A program made the position numbers and the translations under genes. DNA of 64,000 nt from Eggerthellaceae bacterium (lineage in GTDB: Bacteria; Actinomycetota; Coriobacteriia; Coriobacteriales; Eggerthellaceae): assembly GCA_009782615.1 (NCBI GenBank), contig WRIS01000001.1, forward strand, positions 124,001-188,000, read 5' to 3'. The notes below the pieces were generated by a model, which saw nothing but the letters and a program-made list of their open reading frames with translations, did no database searches and was not told the origin of the DNA. Below are positions 51,830 through 60,319 of the stretch, in pieces (within the stretch, counting starts at the first letter, position 1; each line of letters opens with the position of its first letter).

Positions 51830-52309
51830 GTGGGCAAGCCAATCGCTCCTAAACCCGCGCAGCAATCAGCTTTTGAGCGCATAGCCTTTTTGGTTTCTTT
51901 CAAGGAACGCTCAAAACAAGAAATGTTTTCGCGTCTTGTTCGGGAAGGCTTTCCCGAACAAGAAATTGAAGAAGCCCTTGTGCGCGCGGAAAATTGCGAC
52001 CTTATAAACGATGCTCGCTTTGCCGAAATGTTTGTCAGAAGCCGCATGAATGCGGGGCGGGGGATGCAAGGAATAGATTTCGAACTGCAACGCTTAGGGA
52101 TAAACAGGGATGCGGTTTCTGAAGGGGAGGAAGGCTCTTCTTTTGAAGAGGGCGAAGACGAACTGACGCGTGCCCTTGCTTTCCTTGAAAGAAAGCCTCC
52201 AAAAACGAAAAACAAGCGTGACGGGGCGTATCGAAAACTCTTGGGAAGGGGCTTTGCCTCTTCGGTGGCGGCTACAGCAGCTAAGATTTGGTCTGAAAAT
52301 TTGGATTAA
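51830..52309 (+). CDS. recX: Regulatory protein RecX
   Basis: Inhibitor that dampens RecA filaments. The 159-residue protein has the tandem three-helix RecX repeats: AFERIAFLVSFKERSKQEMFSRLVREGFPEQEIEEAL near residues 14-50, DLINDARFAEMFVRSR near 55, and a C-terminal YRKLLGRGFASSVA unit. An acidic insert (EGEEGSSFEEGEDE, about 99-112) separates the second and third units. The start is GTG 51830, two bases after recA, so it shares the SOS promoter. Confidence 0.92.
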   Translation: MGKPIAPKPAQQSAFERIAFLVSFKERSKQEMFSRLVREGFPEQEIEEALVRAENCDLINDARFAEMFVRSRMNAGRGMQGIDFELQRLGINRDAVSEGEEGSSFEEGEDELTRALAFLERKPPKTKNKRDGAYRKLLGRGFASSVAATAAKIWSENLD

Positions 52310-52473
52310 ATGTGATGGTAGTCAAAAAAGAAGGGTAATTTCTAGTTTTTCGCCTGATAGCTTTTACAAATCGCGCGTATAGCTCTATGATGTAAGACGC
52401 TTGAGTTATACGTACCATACATGGTATTTGTTATAGAAGATAAAATAAGAGATGCCCTTATGTGCGTTTGCTC

Positions 52474-52500
52474 ATGCCGAGAGTTTACTTGGCATTTTTT
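52474..52500 (+). terminator. Rho-independent terminator between recX and rny
   Basis: ATGCCGAG (52474-52481) pairs with CTTGGCAT (52488-52495, one G-T), followed by TTTTT. It ends only about 50 bases before the rny start, so either it ends recA-recX and rny starts inside this short gap, or it sits in the rny leader as an attenuator. A TACCAT-AC-ATGGTA dyad lies upstream at 52413-52426. Confidence 0.8.
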
Positions 52501-52551
52501 ATGTCTTTTGAACAGAGTATTGTAACGAAACACAAAAGAAAGGGGGAGCGA

Positions 52552-54084
52552 ATGCCTGAATTTTTATGGCTCGTCATTGGCGCTATTGTTGGTATCGCTC
52601 TCGGCTTTGTTATCGCGCGTTTTGTGGTAAACGCTTCGACCAAGCGTGCTGCACAAGAAGCTGATAGTTTGCTCACTGATGCAAAGAAACAAGCCGAAAC
52701 GCTTCACAGAGAAGCGGTTATTGAAGCAAAAGATGAAGTATTCAAATTAAAGCAGGAAGCTGAAACAGAAAACAAAGAACGCATGCGCGAGGTTCGCGTA
52801 GCAGAAAATCGTATCTCTCAGCGTGAAGAATCGCTTGACAGACGTGTTGAATCGCTCGATGCGCGCGAACATCAAATTTCTTCACAACAAGGGCAACTTG
52901 ATCGACGTTCCCATGAACTGAAAGCCTTATCAGAAGAAGTAAATGTGCGGCTTGAGCACATCGCGGGTATGACACCTGAAGAAGCAAAGTCGGAATTGCT
53001 CGAAACTTTGAAAGATGAAGTGGCTCATGAAAGCGCTACTATCATCCGCGATGCTGAGGCACGCACCAAGTCGGAAGCCGACAAAAAATCTCGCGAGATA
53101 CTCAGTCTTGCGATACAGCGAGTTGCTGCTGACCATTCAGCTGAAAACACGGTTTCTTCTATTCATATTCCCACCGATGATTTGAAGGGTCGCATTATTG
53201 GACGCGAAGGGCGCAACATTCGTTCCTTCGAACAGCTCACGGGTACGAACTTGATTATTGACGACACACCCGAATGCGTTACCATTTCATGTTTCGATCC
53301 TGTTCGTCGTGAAATCGGACGCGTCACTATGGAAAACCTTATTTCGGACGGGCGTATCCATCCTGCTCGCATCGAAGAAATGTTTGCCAAAGCAGAAGAT
53401 TACGTTAATCAGCGTGTTTTGGAAGCGGGCGAACAGGCCAGTTTTGATACGGGCATACATGACATTCATCCCGAACTGGTTAAAACCCTTGGGCGCTTGC
53501 GCTACCGCACGTCTTACGGGCAAAATGTTCTCAACCATTCCTTAGAAGTTGCCTATTTGTGCGGAGTTATGGCAGCAGAACTGGGGCTTGACCCCATCCC
53601 TGCAAAACGGGCAGGTTTGCTCCATGACCTTGGCAAGGCGGTTGACCATGAAGTTGAGGGAAGCCATGCGGTAATCGGTGCCGATCTTGCTCGTCGTTTT
53701 GGCGAAAAGGGCGATATCGTGCAGGCCATCGAAGCACATCACAACGACATCGAACCGCAAAGTGTTCTTGATGTTTTGGTGCAAGCGGCGGATGCCGTTT
53801 CGGCTGCCCGACCAGGTGCCCGCAAGGAAACCCTCGATTCATACATCAAGCGGCTTGAAAAACTTGAAGAAATCGCCAATAACCACAAGGGCGTCGAGCG
53901 CACCTATGCGATACAAGCAGGTCGTGAAGTTCGTGTTATGGTAACTCCTGAGGAAATCGACGAGGCTTCAACGGTAGTTTTGGCTCACGATATTGCGAAT
54001 CAAATTGAAAATGAAATGCAATATCCAGGTCAGGTGAAAGTTGTTGTTATCCGCGAAAGCCGTGCAATCGATTTCGCAAAATAA
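52552..54084 (+). CDS. rny: Ribonuclease Y
   Basis: Membrane-anchored endoribonuclease that starts mRNA decay. The 510-residue protein has one N-terminal membrane helix (residues 4-25), a long coiled coil (about 30-200), a KH domain ([19 protein letters not shown] near 217) and an HD domain with [12 protein letters not shown] near 360 and EAHHNDIEP near 400. AAAGGGGGAGCGA fixes ATG 52552. rnj and pnp are also in this window, so three main mRNA-decay enzymes are encoded here. Confidence 0.96.
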   Translation: MPEFLWLVIGAIVGIALGFVIARFVVNASTKRAAQEADSLLTDAKKQAETLHREAVIEAKDEVFKLKQEAETENKERMREVRVAENRISQREESLDRRVESLDAREHQISSQQGQLDRRSHELKALSEEVNVRLEHIAGMTPEEAKSELLETLKDEVAHESATIIRDAEARTKSEADKKSREILSLAIQRVAADHSAENTVSSIHIPTDDLKGRIIGREGRNIRSFEQLTGTNLIIDDTPECVTISCFDPVRREIGRVTMENLISDGRIHPARIEEMFAKAEDYVNQRVLEAGEQASFDTGIHDIHPELVKTLGRLRYRTSYGQNVLNHSLEVAYLCGVMAAELGLDPIPAKRAGLLHDLGKAVDHEVEGSHAVIGADLARRFGEKGDIVQAIEAHHNDIEPQSVLDVLVQAADAVSAARPGARKETLDSYIKRLEKLEEIANNHKGVERTYAIQAGREVRVMVTPEEIDEASTVVLAHDIANQIENEMQYPGQVKVVVIRESRAIDFAK

Positions 54085-54087
54085 GCT

Positions 54088-55182
54088 GTGGATGATTCTT
54101 TAACATCCTTTATTGATGAAATTTGTGGCGATAGCCATCTTCGGGTCGAGGACGACCTCGGAGATGGCTACGTTCGTTTACGGAGCAGCGAAGCACAACG
54201 CCGTCAGGCAAAACACGACATTCGCTGCACGGAAGACATCATTATTGAACTGCTGCGCAACGCACGCGACGCGGGTGCTCGCAATATTTTTCTCGCGCTT
54301 TCCCGCGAAGGCGAGCAGCGCTTCATAAGCATTATTGACGATGGCGCGGGTATTCCCGAGGCAATGCAGGGCAAAATCTTTGAGCCGCGGGTTACCTCAA
54401 AACTCGACAGCATGCACGTTGATACGTGGGGTGTGCACGGGCGCGGCATGGCGCTCTATTCGATTTCTGTTAATGCAATACATGCTTGCGTGGTCGCTTC
54501 GGGCAAAGACAAAGGCGCTGCTTTTCTTATCGAAACCAACTTAAAAAGCCTTCCCGAAAAAACGGACCAGTCTTCTTTGCCAATCTTCACTTTTAACGAC
54601 GAGGGCGCTCTTGTTGTGAGGGGTCCTCACAATATCAATCGCATTGTCGCGGAATTTGCTTTCGAGCATCGAGAACTTTGTGAGGTGTATCTGGGTTCGC
54701 CTACCGAAATTGCCGCAACAATTTTCGAATACGGCAATGCGACTTTGACGAAAAGCATGCGAACCTTTTGCGACAATCCCGAAGAACTTTCCCTCATAAA
54801 GCGGCTGGGTACTGCGGCAAGTCCGTCTCACTTCGTCACCTTAGCAACACAGATGGGACTCGACATTTCCGAGCGCTCGGCAAGGCGCATCATGGATGGG
54901 GAAATAGCCGTCCTTTCTCCGTTTATCGAATCAGTTACGATTGATGAAGCCGATTCAGGCGAAAAGAGAAAAAAGCGTGATAAAGATATGCACAAACTGC
55001 TGGCCCGCGATGCGAGGGGGTTAAAAGTGCATCCCGACGATCTTGATGAGTTCGCCGAGAATATACAGCGAGCCTATAAAGATTTGGCAAAGCGTTACTA
55101 TCTTGATGAAAATATGAAGCCTGAACTGGCGTTGTCAAAGGAAGCGATAAGCATCAAGATTCCCCTCAATAAACTGTCGTGA
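54088..55182 (+). CDS. GHKL-family ATP-binding protein of unknown role
   Basis: The 364-residue protein has an N-terminal GHKL ATPase fold like Hsp90, MutL and histidine kinases: N box ELLRNARDAGA near residue 50, G1 DDGAGIPEAMQGKIFEPRVTSK near 85, and G2 GVHGRGMALYSIS near 114. No His phosphotransfer site, receiver or membrane helix is visible. The C-terminal part is helical with a Lys-rich stretch (GEKRKKRDKDMHK). It starts at GTG 54088, three bases after rny, and precedes spoVS. Its job is unknown; a role in DNA or RNA transactions with RNase Y or SpoVS is a guess from position. Confidence 0.82.
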   Translation: MDDSLTSFIDEICGDSHLRVEDDLGDGYVRLRSSEAQRRQAKHDIRCTEDIIIELLRNARDAGARNIFLALSREGEQRFISIIDDGAGIPEAMQGKIFEPRVTSKLDSMHVDTWGVHGRGMALYSISVNAIHACVVASGKDKGAAFLIETNLKSLPEKTDQSSLPIFTFNDEGALVVRGPHNINRIVAEFAFEHRELCEVYLGSPTEIAATIFEYGNATLTKSMRTFCDNPEELSLIKRLGTAASPSHFVTLATQMGLDISERSARRIMDGEIAVLSPFIESVTIDEADSGEKRKKRDKDMHKLLARDARGLKVHPDDLDEFAENIQRAYKDLAKRYYLDENMKPELALSKEAISIKIPLNKLS

Positions 55183-55289
55183 TTTTTGTGCCTTCCTAGC
55201 AAGTTCCCACCAGCTTCCCGTCCTTTTCCGCCGAGGTCCTACCAGCGTCCCACTGAGCCTGCCTTTTCCCTCGTCATTTATGTGTTCAG

Positions 55290-55318
55290 TTGCGTTTGGC
55301 TGTGTGTTTGGCTAAAAT
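55290..55318 (+). promoter_or_regulatory. Candidate promoter of spoVS-miaB
   Basis: TTGCGT (55290-55295), 17-base spacer, TAAAAT (55313-55318), 78 bases before spoVS. Upstream, 55195-55275 is C/T-rich and G-poor on the coding strand with an imperfect repeated block, which would suit Rho-dependent termination of the previous gene (inference). Confidence 0.55.
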
Positions 55319-55395
55319 AGATACAAACAGTATTGCAGCAGTGAAAAGTAGCGCGTAAACACAGGATAGATGGACCAAAAATAAAGGATACACAC

Positions 55396-55749
55396 GTGAC
55401 CAATAACCCTGAACTCAAACCGGAAATCGGCTGTCTTAAGGTCTCTTCAAAATCATCTCCCGCTTCGGTTGCAGGAGCAATTGCTGGTATGGTTAAAGAC
55501 GGCGTATGCGTTGAAATCCAATCCGTTGGTGCGGGCGCGGTGAACCAGGCGGTCAAAGCAATCGCAATCTCACGCGGCTTTTTGTCTCCCATCGGTATTG
55601 AAATCGCCTGTATTCCTTCGTTTGCCGACATAATCATTGATGGAGAATATCGCACTGCCATTCGTTTTACGGTTGAGCCGCGCTATTTGCGCGGTGTCTA
55701 CAATCCTTCCGACGGCGTTCCCGAAATGAGTTCGGAAGCATCGTTTTAG
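55396..55749 (+). CDS. spoVS: SpoVS-related Alba-fold protein
   Basis: Small nucleic-acid-binding-type protein of the SpoVS family, first described in Bacillus sporulation. The 117-residue protein matches the family along its middle (KVSSKSSPASVAGAIAGMV, IQSVGAGAVNQAVKAIAISRGF, EIACIPSFADIIIDGEYRTAIRFTVEPR). Family members occur in non-sporulating bacteria too, with unknown function. It lies between the GHKL gene and miaB, echoing the rny-spoVS-miaB neighbourhood of Firmicutes. The start is GTG 55396 after AAAGGA. No other sporulation gene is in the window. Confidence 0.93.
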   Translation: MTNNPELKPEIGCLKVSSKSSPASVAGAIAGMVKDGVCVEIQSVGAGAVNQAVKAIAISRGFLSPIGIEIACIPSFADIIIDGEYRTAIRFTVEPRYLRGVYNPSDGVPEMSSEASF

Positions 55750-55773
55750 CCTCGATGCGAATAAGAATCGTCC

Positions 55774-57129
55774 ATGCTCAAAGAACTTATTGAAACAAGC
55801 TTTTGCGTCCGCACTTTCGGATGCCAAATGAACAAGCACGACTCAGAACGGGTGTGTGGCATTCTTGAGAATTTGGGGTCTCGGTGGGTGGATAGCTATG
55901 AAGAAGCAGACATCGTAATCTTTATGACTTGCTGTGTGCGAGAAGCTGCCGACACCCGCCTGATGGGGCAAGTTGCTTCCATGAAAAATCTTTCACTTCG
56001 TGCGGATTCTCCCTTCAAGAAAAGACTTATTGCGGTGGGGGGCTGTATCGGGCAGCGTGATGGCGAAAAGTTGACCGAAGAACTGGCGCATATCGATATC
56101 GTATTCGGAACCCACAACATTGCTTCTTTGCCGCAGTTGCTCATGACTGCCCTTGATGACGGCTTGCACCATGTTGAGGTCCTCGATGCTGCAGCTGGCT
56201 TTTCAACCGATTTGCCTATTGCGCGCGTCAACGATTGGGCAGCTTGGCTTCCCATCACGGTGGGGTGCAATAACTTTTGTTCCTACTGCATTGTCCCTTA
56301 TGTGCGCGGCAGGGAAAAGTCCCGTCCGCTTGAAGAGATAGTCGGCGAAGCGGCTGGTTATGTAGAAAGCGGCGTAAAAGAAATCACCTTGCTCGGGCAA
56401 AACGTGAACTCTTACGGGCGCGACTTGTATGGCACACCGCGCTTTGCTGATGTGCTTAAGGAACTTGATGCAACAGGAATTGCGCGCCTTCGCTTTGCCA
56501 CAAGCCATCCTAAGGATTTAACGGATGAAGTGATTGAGGCATTTGGAAATCTGAAATCTCTCATGCCCGCGCTGCATTTGCCCATCCAATCGGGCTCAGA
56601 CAAGATATTGACTGCCATGAACAGGAATTATACGCAGGCACATTATGTATCTCTTATCGAAAAGCTTCGGCGCACCTGCCCTGATATCGCTCTTTCAACC
56701 GATATCATCGTTGGTTTCCCTGGTGAGACCGAGGCTGATTTTGAAGAAACGTGCAAGGTGATTTCCGAGGTCGGCTATACCCAGGTATTCACCTTTATCT
56801 ATTCAAAGCGCGAAGGCACTCCTGCGGCAAAGCTGCATGATGATACTCCTGCCGAAGTAATTCAGGAGCGTTTCGACAGACTCGTTGGCCTTGTTCAAGA
56901 AAATGCTTGGAAGCAAAATCAAAAAGATACGGGAAAACTTGTTGAAGTGCTTGTTGAAGGAGCGTCGAAACGTGACGCACAATTGCTTGCAGGCAAAAGC
57001 CCGAAAAATCAAACGGTTCATGCCAAAATTCCTGCTGATACCACGCTTGATGAACTGCTCGGAAAGTTTGTTACGGTAAAAATCGAAGAGGCGAAAACGT
57101 GGTATCTTAAGGGTAGAATTATCTCGTGA
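55774..57129 (+). CDS. miaB: tRNA i6A37 methylthiotransferase MiaB
   Basis: Radical SAM enzyme that adds the methylthio group to i6A37 of tRNA. The 451-residue protein has FGCQMNKHDSE near residue 15, MTCCVREAADTR near 49, VGGCIGQR near 88, the radical SAM CNNFCSYC near 167, GQNVNSYG near 207 and HLPIQSGSDKIL near 268, and a C-terminal TRAM domain. miaA follows, so the substrate is made by the next gene. With mtaB and rimO, all three major methylthiotransferase types are in this window. Confidence 0.96.
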   Translation: MLKELIETSFCVRTFGCQMNKHDSERVCGILENLGSRWVDSYEEADIVIFMTCCVREAADTRLMGQVASMKNLSLRADSPFKKRLIAVGGCIGQRDGEKLTEELAHIDIVFGTHNIASLPQLLMTALDDGLHHVEVLDAAAGFSTDLPIARVNDWAAWLPITVGCNNFCSYCIVPYVRGREKSRPLEEIVGEAAGYVESGVKEITLLGQNVNSYGRDLYGTPRFADVLKELDATGIARLRFATSHPKDLTDEVIEAFGNLKSLMPALHLPIQSGSDKILTAMNRNYTQAHYVSLIEKLRRTCPDIALSTDIIVGFPGETEADFEETCKVISEVGYTQVFTFIYSKREGTPAAKLHDDTPAEVIQERFDRLVGLVQENAWKQNQKDTGKLVEVLVEGASKRDAQLLAGKSPKNQTVHAKIPADTTLDELLGKFVTVKIEEAKTWYLKGRIIS

Positions 57130-57200
57130 TACCAACCCGCTAAGGAATCATCATCGAAGTTTCGCATCCACACAAAAACGTCCTTTCTCTGTCGGCACCC

Positions 57201-58130
57201 GTGATTGCCGTCTTAGGTCCCACGGCTTCAGGAAAATCAGCACTGGCGCAAGAGCTTGCCTTAGCTTTTGGTGGGGAAGTGGTGAGTGCGGATTCCATGC
57301 AGGTTTATAAGGGCATGGATATTGGCACGGGAAAACTCAAGCCTTCTGAAATGCGCGTTGTACATCATGGTATTGATTTATGTGACCCCGATACTTCATA
57401 TTCTGCAGCGCTTTATCAAACATATGCACGCACCTGTTTTCAAGAAATTGACGCACGACAAAAACGCTCAGTTCTTTGTGGAGGTACCAATCTCTACGTT
57501 CGAGCAGCTCTCGACGATTATGATTTCCCCCGCGGCGAGCAGGTCGACAATGCGATTCGCGCACACTATATGCGCCTTGCCGAAGAAAAAGGCGCGGATG
57601 CTTTGTGGGATTTGCTCGCGCAAAAAGACCCGCAAAGTGCCGCATTGATTCATCCGAACAATGTTCGGCGCGTAGTTCGTGCCTTTGAGATGCTCGAAGA
57701 AAACACCAGCTATGCCCACGTCCACGCACACCTTCACGAAATTGCTCAGGTGGTGCCTGCCGTGTTTCTTGGTTTGGCAGTTGAGCCCGCGTGTTTGAAT
57801 GCCCGCATCGACAAACGAATTGAAGCCATGATCGAAGAAGGCCTCCTAGACGAAGTCGCGCTGCTTCTTAAACAAGGGTTTCGTGAAGCGATTACCGCAC
57901 CACAAGCAATAGGCTATAAGGAAATCGTGAGATTCATCGATGGCGAAATTACTCTTGATGAAGCATGCGAAGAAATGAAGGTAGCAACTCATCGTTATGC
58001 CAAGCGTCAGCGTTCCTGGTTGCGCAGTGATGCGCGCATCACGTGGCTCAATGCAGATTCGGGGGATATCGAAACCCTATTCTCCCAAGCAGGCGCGCTC
58101 CTTGCTACAATGGAATCTGAAATGAGTTGA
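57201..58130 (+). CDS. miaA: tRNA dimethylallyltransferase
   Basis: Transfers a dimethylallyl group to A37 of tRNA. The 309-residue protein has VLGPTASGKSALAQ near residue 4, SADSMQVYKGMDIGTGK near 30, VLCGGTNLYVRA near 91 and QAIGYKEI near 235. The start is uncertain: GTG 57201 has no ribosome-binding site and gives a very short N-terminus. The frame stays open back to a TAA at 57141, and TAAGGAAT at 57141-57148 would fit only a non-standard ATC start at 57150 or 57153. dapF starts 4 bases after the stop. Confidence 0.93.
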   Translation: MIAVLGPTASGKSALAQELALAFGGEVVSADSMQVYKGMDIGTGKLKPSEMRVVHHGIDLCDPDTSYSAALYQTYARTCFQEIDARQKRSVLCGGTNLYVRAALDDYDFPRGEQVDNAIRAHYMRLAEEKGADALWDLLAQKDPQSAALIHPNNVRRVVRAFEMLEENTSYAHVHAHLHEIAQVVPAVFLGLAVEPACLNARIDKRIEAMIEEGLLDEVALLLKQGFREAITAPQAIGYKEIVRFIDGEITLDEACEEMKVATHRYAKRQRSWLRSDARITWLNADSGDIETLFSQAGALLATMESEMS

Positions 58131-58134
58131 GGAG

Positions 58135-59082
58135 ATGAACGAAGTGAGGGTTTTTGAGTTTGTGAAAATGCATGGCTGTGGCAATGATTTCATTGTTATT
58201 GACGATTATTCCGAAGAGATTGTCTTAAGCGCTGAAGAAGTAGCCGCCTTGTGTCACCGCGAGTTTGGGATTGGTGCTGACGGGGTCATTTTAGTGCGTC
58301 CGTCAAAACGGGTTCAAGGTGGAGCGTACATGCACTATATCAACTCTGATGGAAGCCTTGCCGAAATGTGTGGAAACGGCGTTCGTTGCTTTGCAAAATA
58401 CCTGGTTGACAGGGGTTTTGTAGCAGCGTCGAGCAAGCATTTCGTCGCCGATACTCTTGCAGGGCAGCGCCCGATACGATTTGAAGTTGACGAAGATGAA
58501 AAACTGAGCGTGGCAAGTGTTGCTATGGGCTGTCCTGAGTTTCTTCCCGAAAAGATTCCGACCACCCTTCTAGCTAACGCCGAAACCAAAAACGGAATAC
58601 CCTGCATAAAGGAAGCCCCCCTTGCCTCGCCGTGGGGAGATTTTCCTTTTACCTGCGTTTCTATGGGAAACCCCCATGCGGTTTGTTTTGTTGACGATTT
58701 TGCAGCTCTATCCAACGAACTTTTTGAAGCAGGTGTTGAAAAGAATTTAGAGAATCTCAACTTGGCACGGGTCGGTTCCTATTTTGAAAAGCATCCCGCC
58801 TTTCCCCAAAAAGCAAATATTGAATTTGCGTGCGTGGGCACAAACGGTATTTCCGTGCGCACGTTTGAGCGCGGATGCGGAGAAACGCTTGCGTGTGGCA
58901 CGGGTGCTTGCGCCACGGCAGCAGCAGCCATCCTCACTAAAAGAGCTAACCGCGAAGTTGACATCATCCTTCGGGGCGGAACGCTTCATATTCTCATGGA
59001 TGAAAATGACCATATCACTATGACAGGACCTGCAACCGAGGTGTTTTCAGGTAGTATAGAAATAGACCAGCTTGCCCTTTGA
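58135..59082 (+). CDS. dapF: Diaminopimelate epimerase
   Basis: Interconverts LL- and meso-diaminopimelate, the step before wall and lysine use. The 315-residue protein has MHGCGNDFIVID near residue 12, the first catalytic Cys in MCGNGVRCF near 79, MGNPHAV near 177, and the second in CGETLACGTGACA near 250. Both active-site Cys are present. GAGGAG fixes ATG 58135. dapL follows, making the pathway readable: dapA, dapB, then dapL and dapF. Confidence 0.96.
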   Translation: MNEVRVFEFVKMHGCGNDFIVIDDYSEEIVLSAEEVAALCHREFGIGADGVILVRPSKRVQGGAYMHYINSDGSLAEMCGNGVRCFAKYLVDRGFVAASSKHFVADTLAGQRPIRFEVDEDEKLSVASVAMGCPEFLPEKIPTTLLANAETKNGIPCIKEAPLASPWGDFPFTCVSMGNPHAVCFVDDFAALSNELFEAGVEKNLENLNLARVGSYFEKHPAFPQKANIEFACVGTNGISVRTFERGCGETLACGTGACATAAAAILTKRANREVDIILRGGTLHILMDENDHITMTGPATEVFSGSIEIDQLAL

Positions 59083-59144
59083 ACCTTGAGCAATTTGTTT
59101 CACCGCGATTGTTTCACCAACTAAAATACGAGGAAGGATAGTGC

Positions 59145-60302
59145 ATGAAAACTGCTGATTGCCTAAACCACATGGCTCCTTATCTGTTTGCCCAAATAGA
59201 CAAAAAACGCAATGCTCTCAAAGAACAGGGCATCGATGTCATCTCTTTAGGAATCGGCGATCCCGACATGCCGACTCCTGCCCATATAGTGGACGCCATG
59301 AAGACGGCGCTCGATAAACCCGAGAACCACCAATACCCTGATTATTCAGGCTCTCTTGCATATCGCAGCGCGTGTGCTCAGTGGATGAAAAATCGCTTTG
59401 GAGTTGATCTTGACCCTAAAACCGAAGTGCTCGGGCTTATCGGCAGCAAAGAAGGCATTGCTCACTTGCACACCGCTTTTGTAAACCCGGGCGATTGGGT
59501 TCTTGCTCCTTCCATCGGCTATCCCGTGTATTCGGGGGGCGCAACTCTCCAAAGTGCCGAGACCTACTTCATGCCGATGCGGGCAGAGCAGGGTTTTTTG
59601 GCTGATTTTGACAACATTCCCGAAGAGGTTCTCTCGCGCGCAAAAATCATGTTTTTGGGCTATCCCAACAACCCAACGGGTGCTCTTGCTACTGAAGAGT
59701 ACTTTGACAAGGCGATTGATTTTTGCATAGAACACGATATTTTGCTGGCGCATGACAATGCCTATTCAGAAATTTGCTTCGACGGCTATCTCGCCCCTTC
59801 AATATTGGAACGCCCGCGCGCAAGAGAATGCTGTATTGAATTTTTCAGCTTGTCGAAGGCCTACAATATGACAGGATGGCGTATTGCATTTGCCTGCGGC
59901 AATGCTGAAGCAGTTGCTGCATTGGGCACCGTGAAGAACAACCTTGATTCGGGGCAGTTCAATGCAATCCAGGATGCGGCAATCACTGCCTTGACAGCAC
60001 CGCAGACCTGCATTAGTGAAATGTGTGCGCTCTACCAGCGCCGCCGCGACCTTGTTGTTGATGCGCTAAGAGCAATCGGTATGGAATGTATCGCGCCGAA
60101 GGCAACCATCTATATTTGGACGCGGGTTCCTGAAGGGGAAACGTCTGAAAGTTTTGCAACCAGGTTGCTTGAAAAGGCTCACGTTATTGTGACGCCTGGA
60201 AGTGGTTACGGGCCTGATGGCGAAGGCTTTATTCGCATTTCGCTCACCACCCCTGATGACCGACTTCTTGAAGCGGTGCGTCGCATAAAAGAAAATATGT
60301 AG
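59145..60302 (+). CDS. dapL: LL-diaminopimelate aminotransferase
   Basis: PLP enzyme that converts tetrahydrodipicolinate directly to LL-DAP, bypassing succinylated or acetylated intermediates. The 385-residue class I/II aminotransferase has VISLGIGDPDMPTP near residue 33, LGYPNNPTGALAT near 171, and the PLP-binding Lys in FFSLSKAYNMTGWRIAF near 230. Sequence alone leaves room for another aminotransferase of this fold; the neighbouring dapF makes the DapL call probable. AAGGATAGTGC precedes ATG 59145. Confidence 0.88.
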   Translation: MKTADCLNHMAPYLFAQIDKKRNALKEQGIDVISLGIGDPDMPTPAHIVDAMKTALDKPENHQYPDYSGSLAYRSACAQWMKNRFGVDLDPKTEVLGLIGSKEGIAHLHTAFVNPGDWVLAPSIGYPVYSGGATLQSAETYFMPMRAEQGFLADFDNIPEEVLSRAKIMFLGYPNNPTGALATEEYFDKAIDFCIEHDILLAHDNAYSEICFDGYLAPSILERPRARECCIEFFSLSKAYNMTGWRIAFACGNAEAVAALGTVKNNLDSGQFNAIQDAAITALTAPQTCISEMCALYQRRRDLVVDALRAIGMECIAPKATIYIWTRVPEGETSESFATRLLEKAHVIVTPGSGYGPDGEGFIRISLTTPDDRLLEAVRRIKENM

Positions 60303-60319
60303 CACGCAAAAGGTAAGCT

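Noticed and set aside
55396-55749. Sporulation capacity inferred from spoVS
   Set aside because: SpoVS occurs widely in non-spore-formers, and no other sporulation gene is present.
59092-59118. Second parS near dapL
   Set aside because: TTGTTTCACC occurs twice as half-sites, but there is no palindrome and the GTGAAACA arm is missing.
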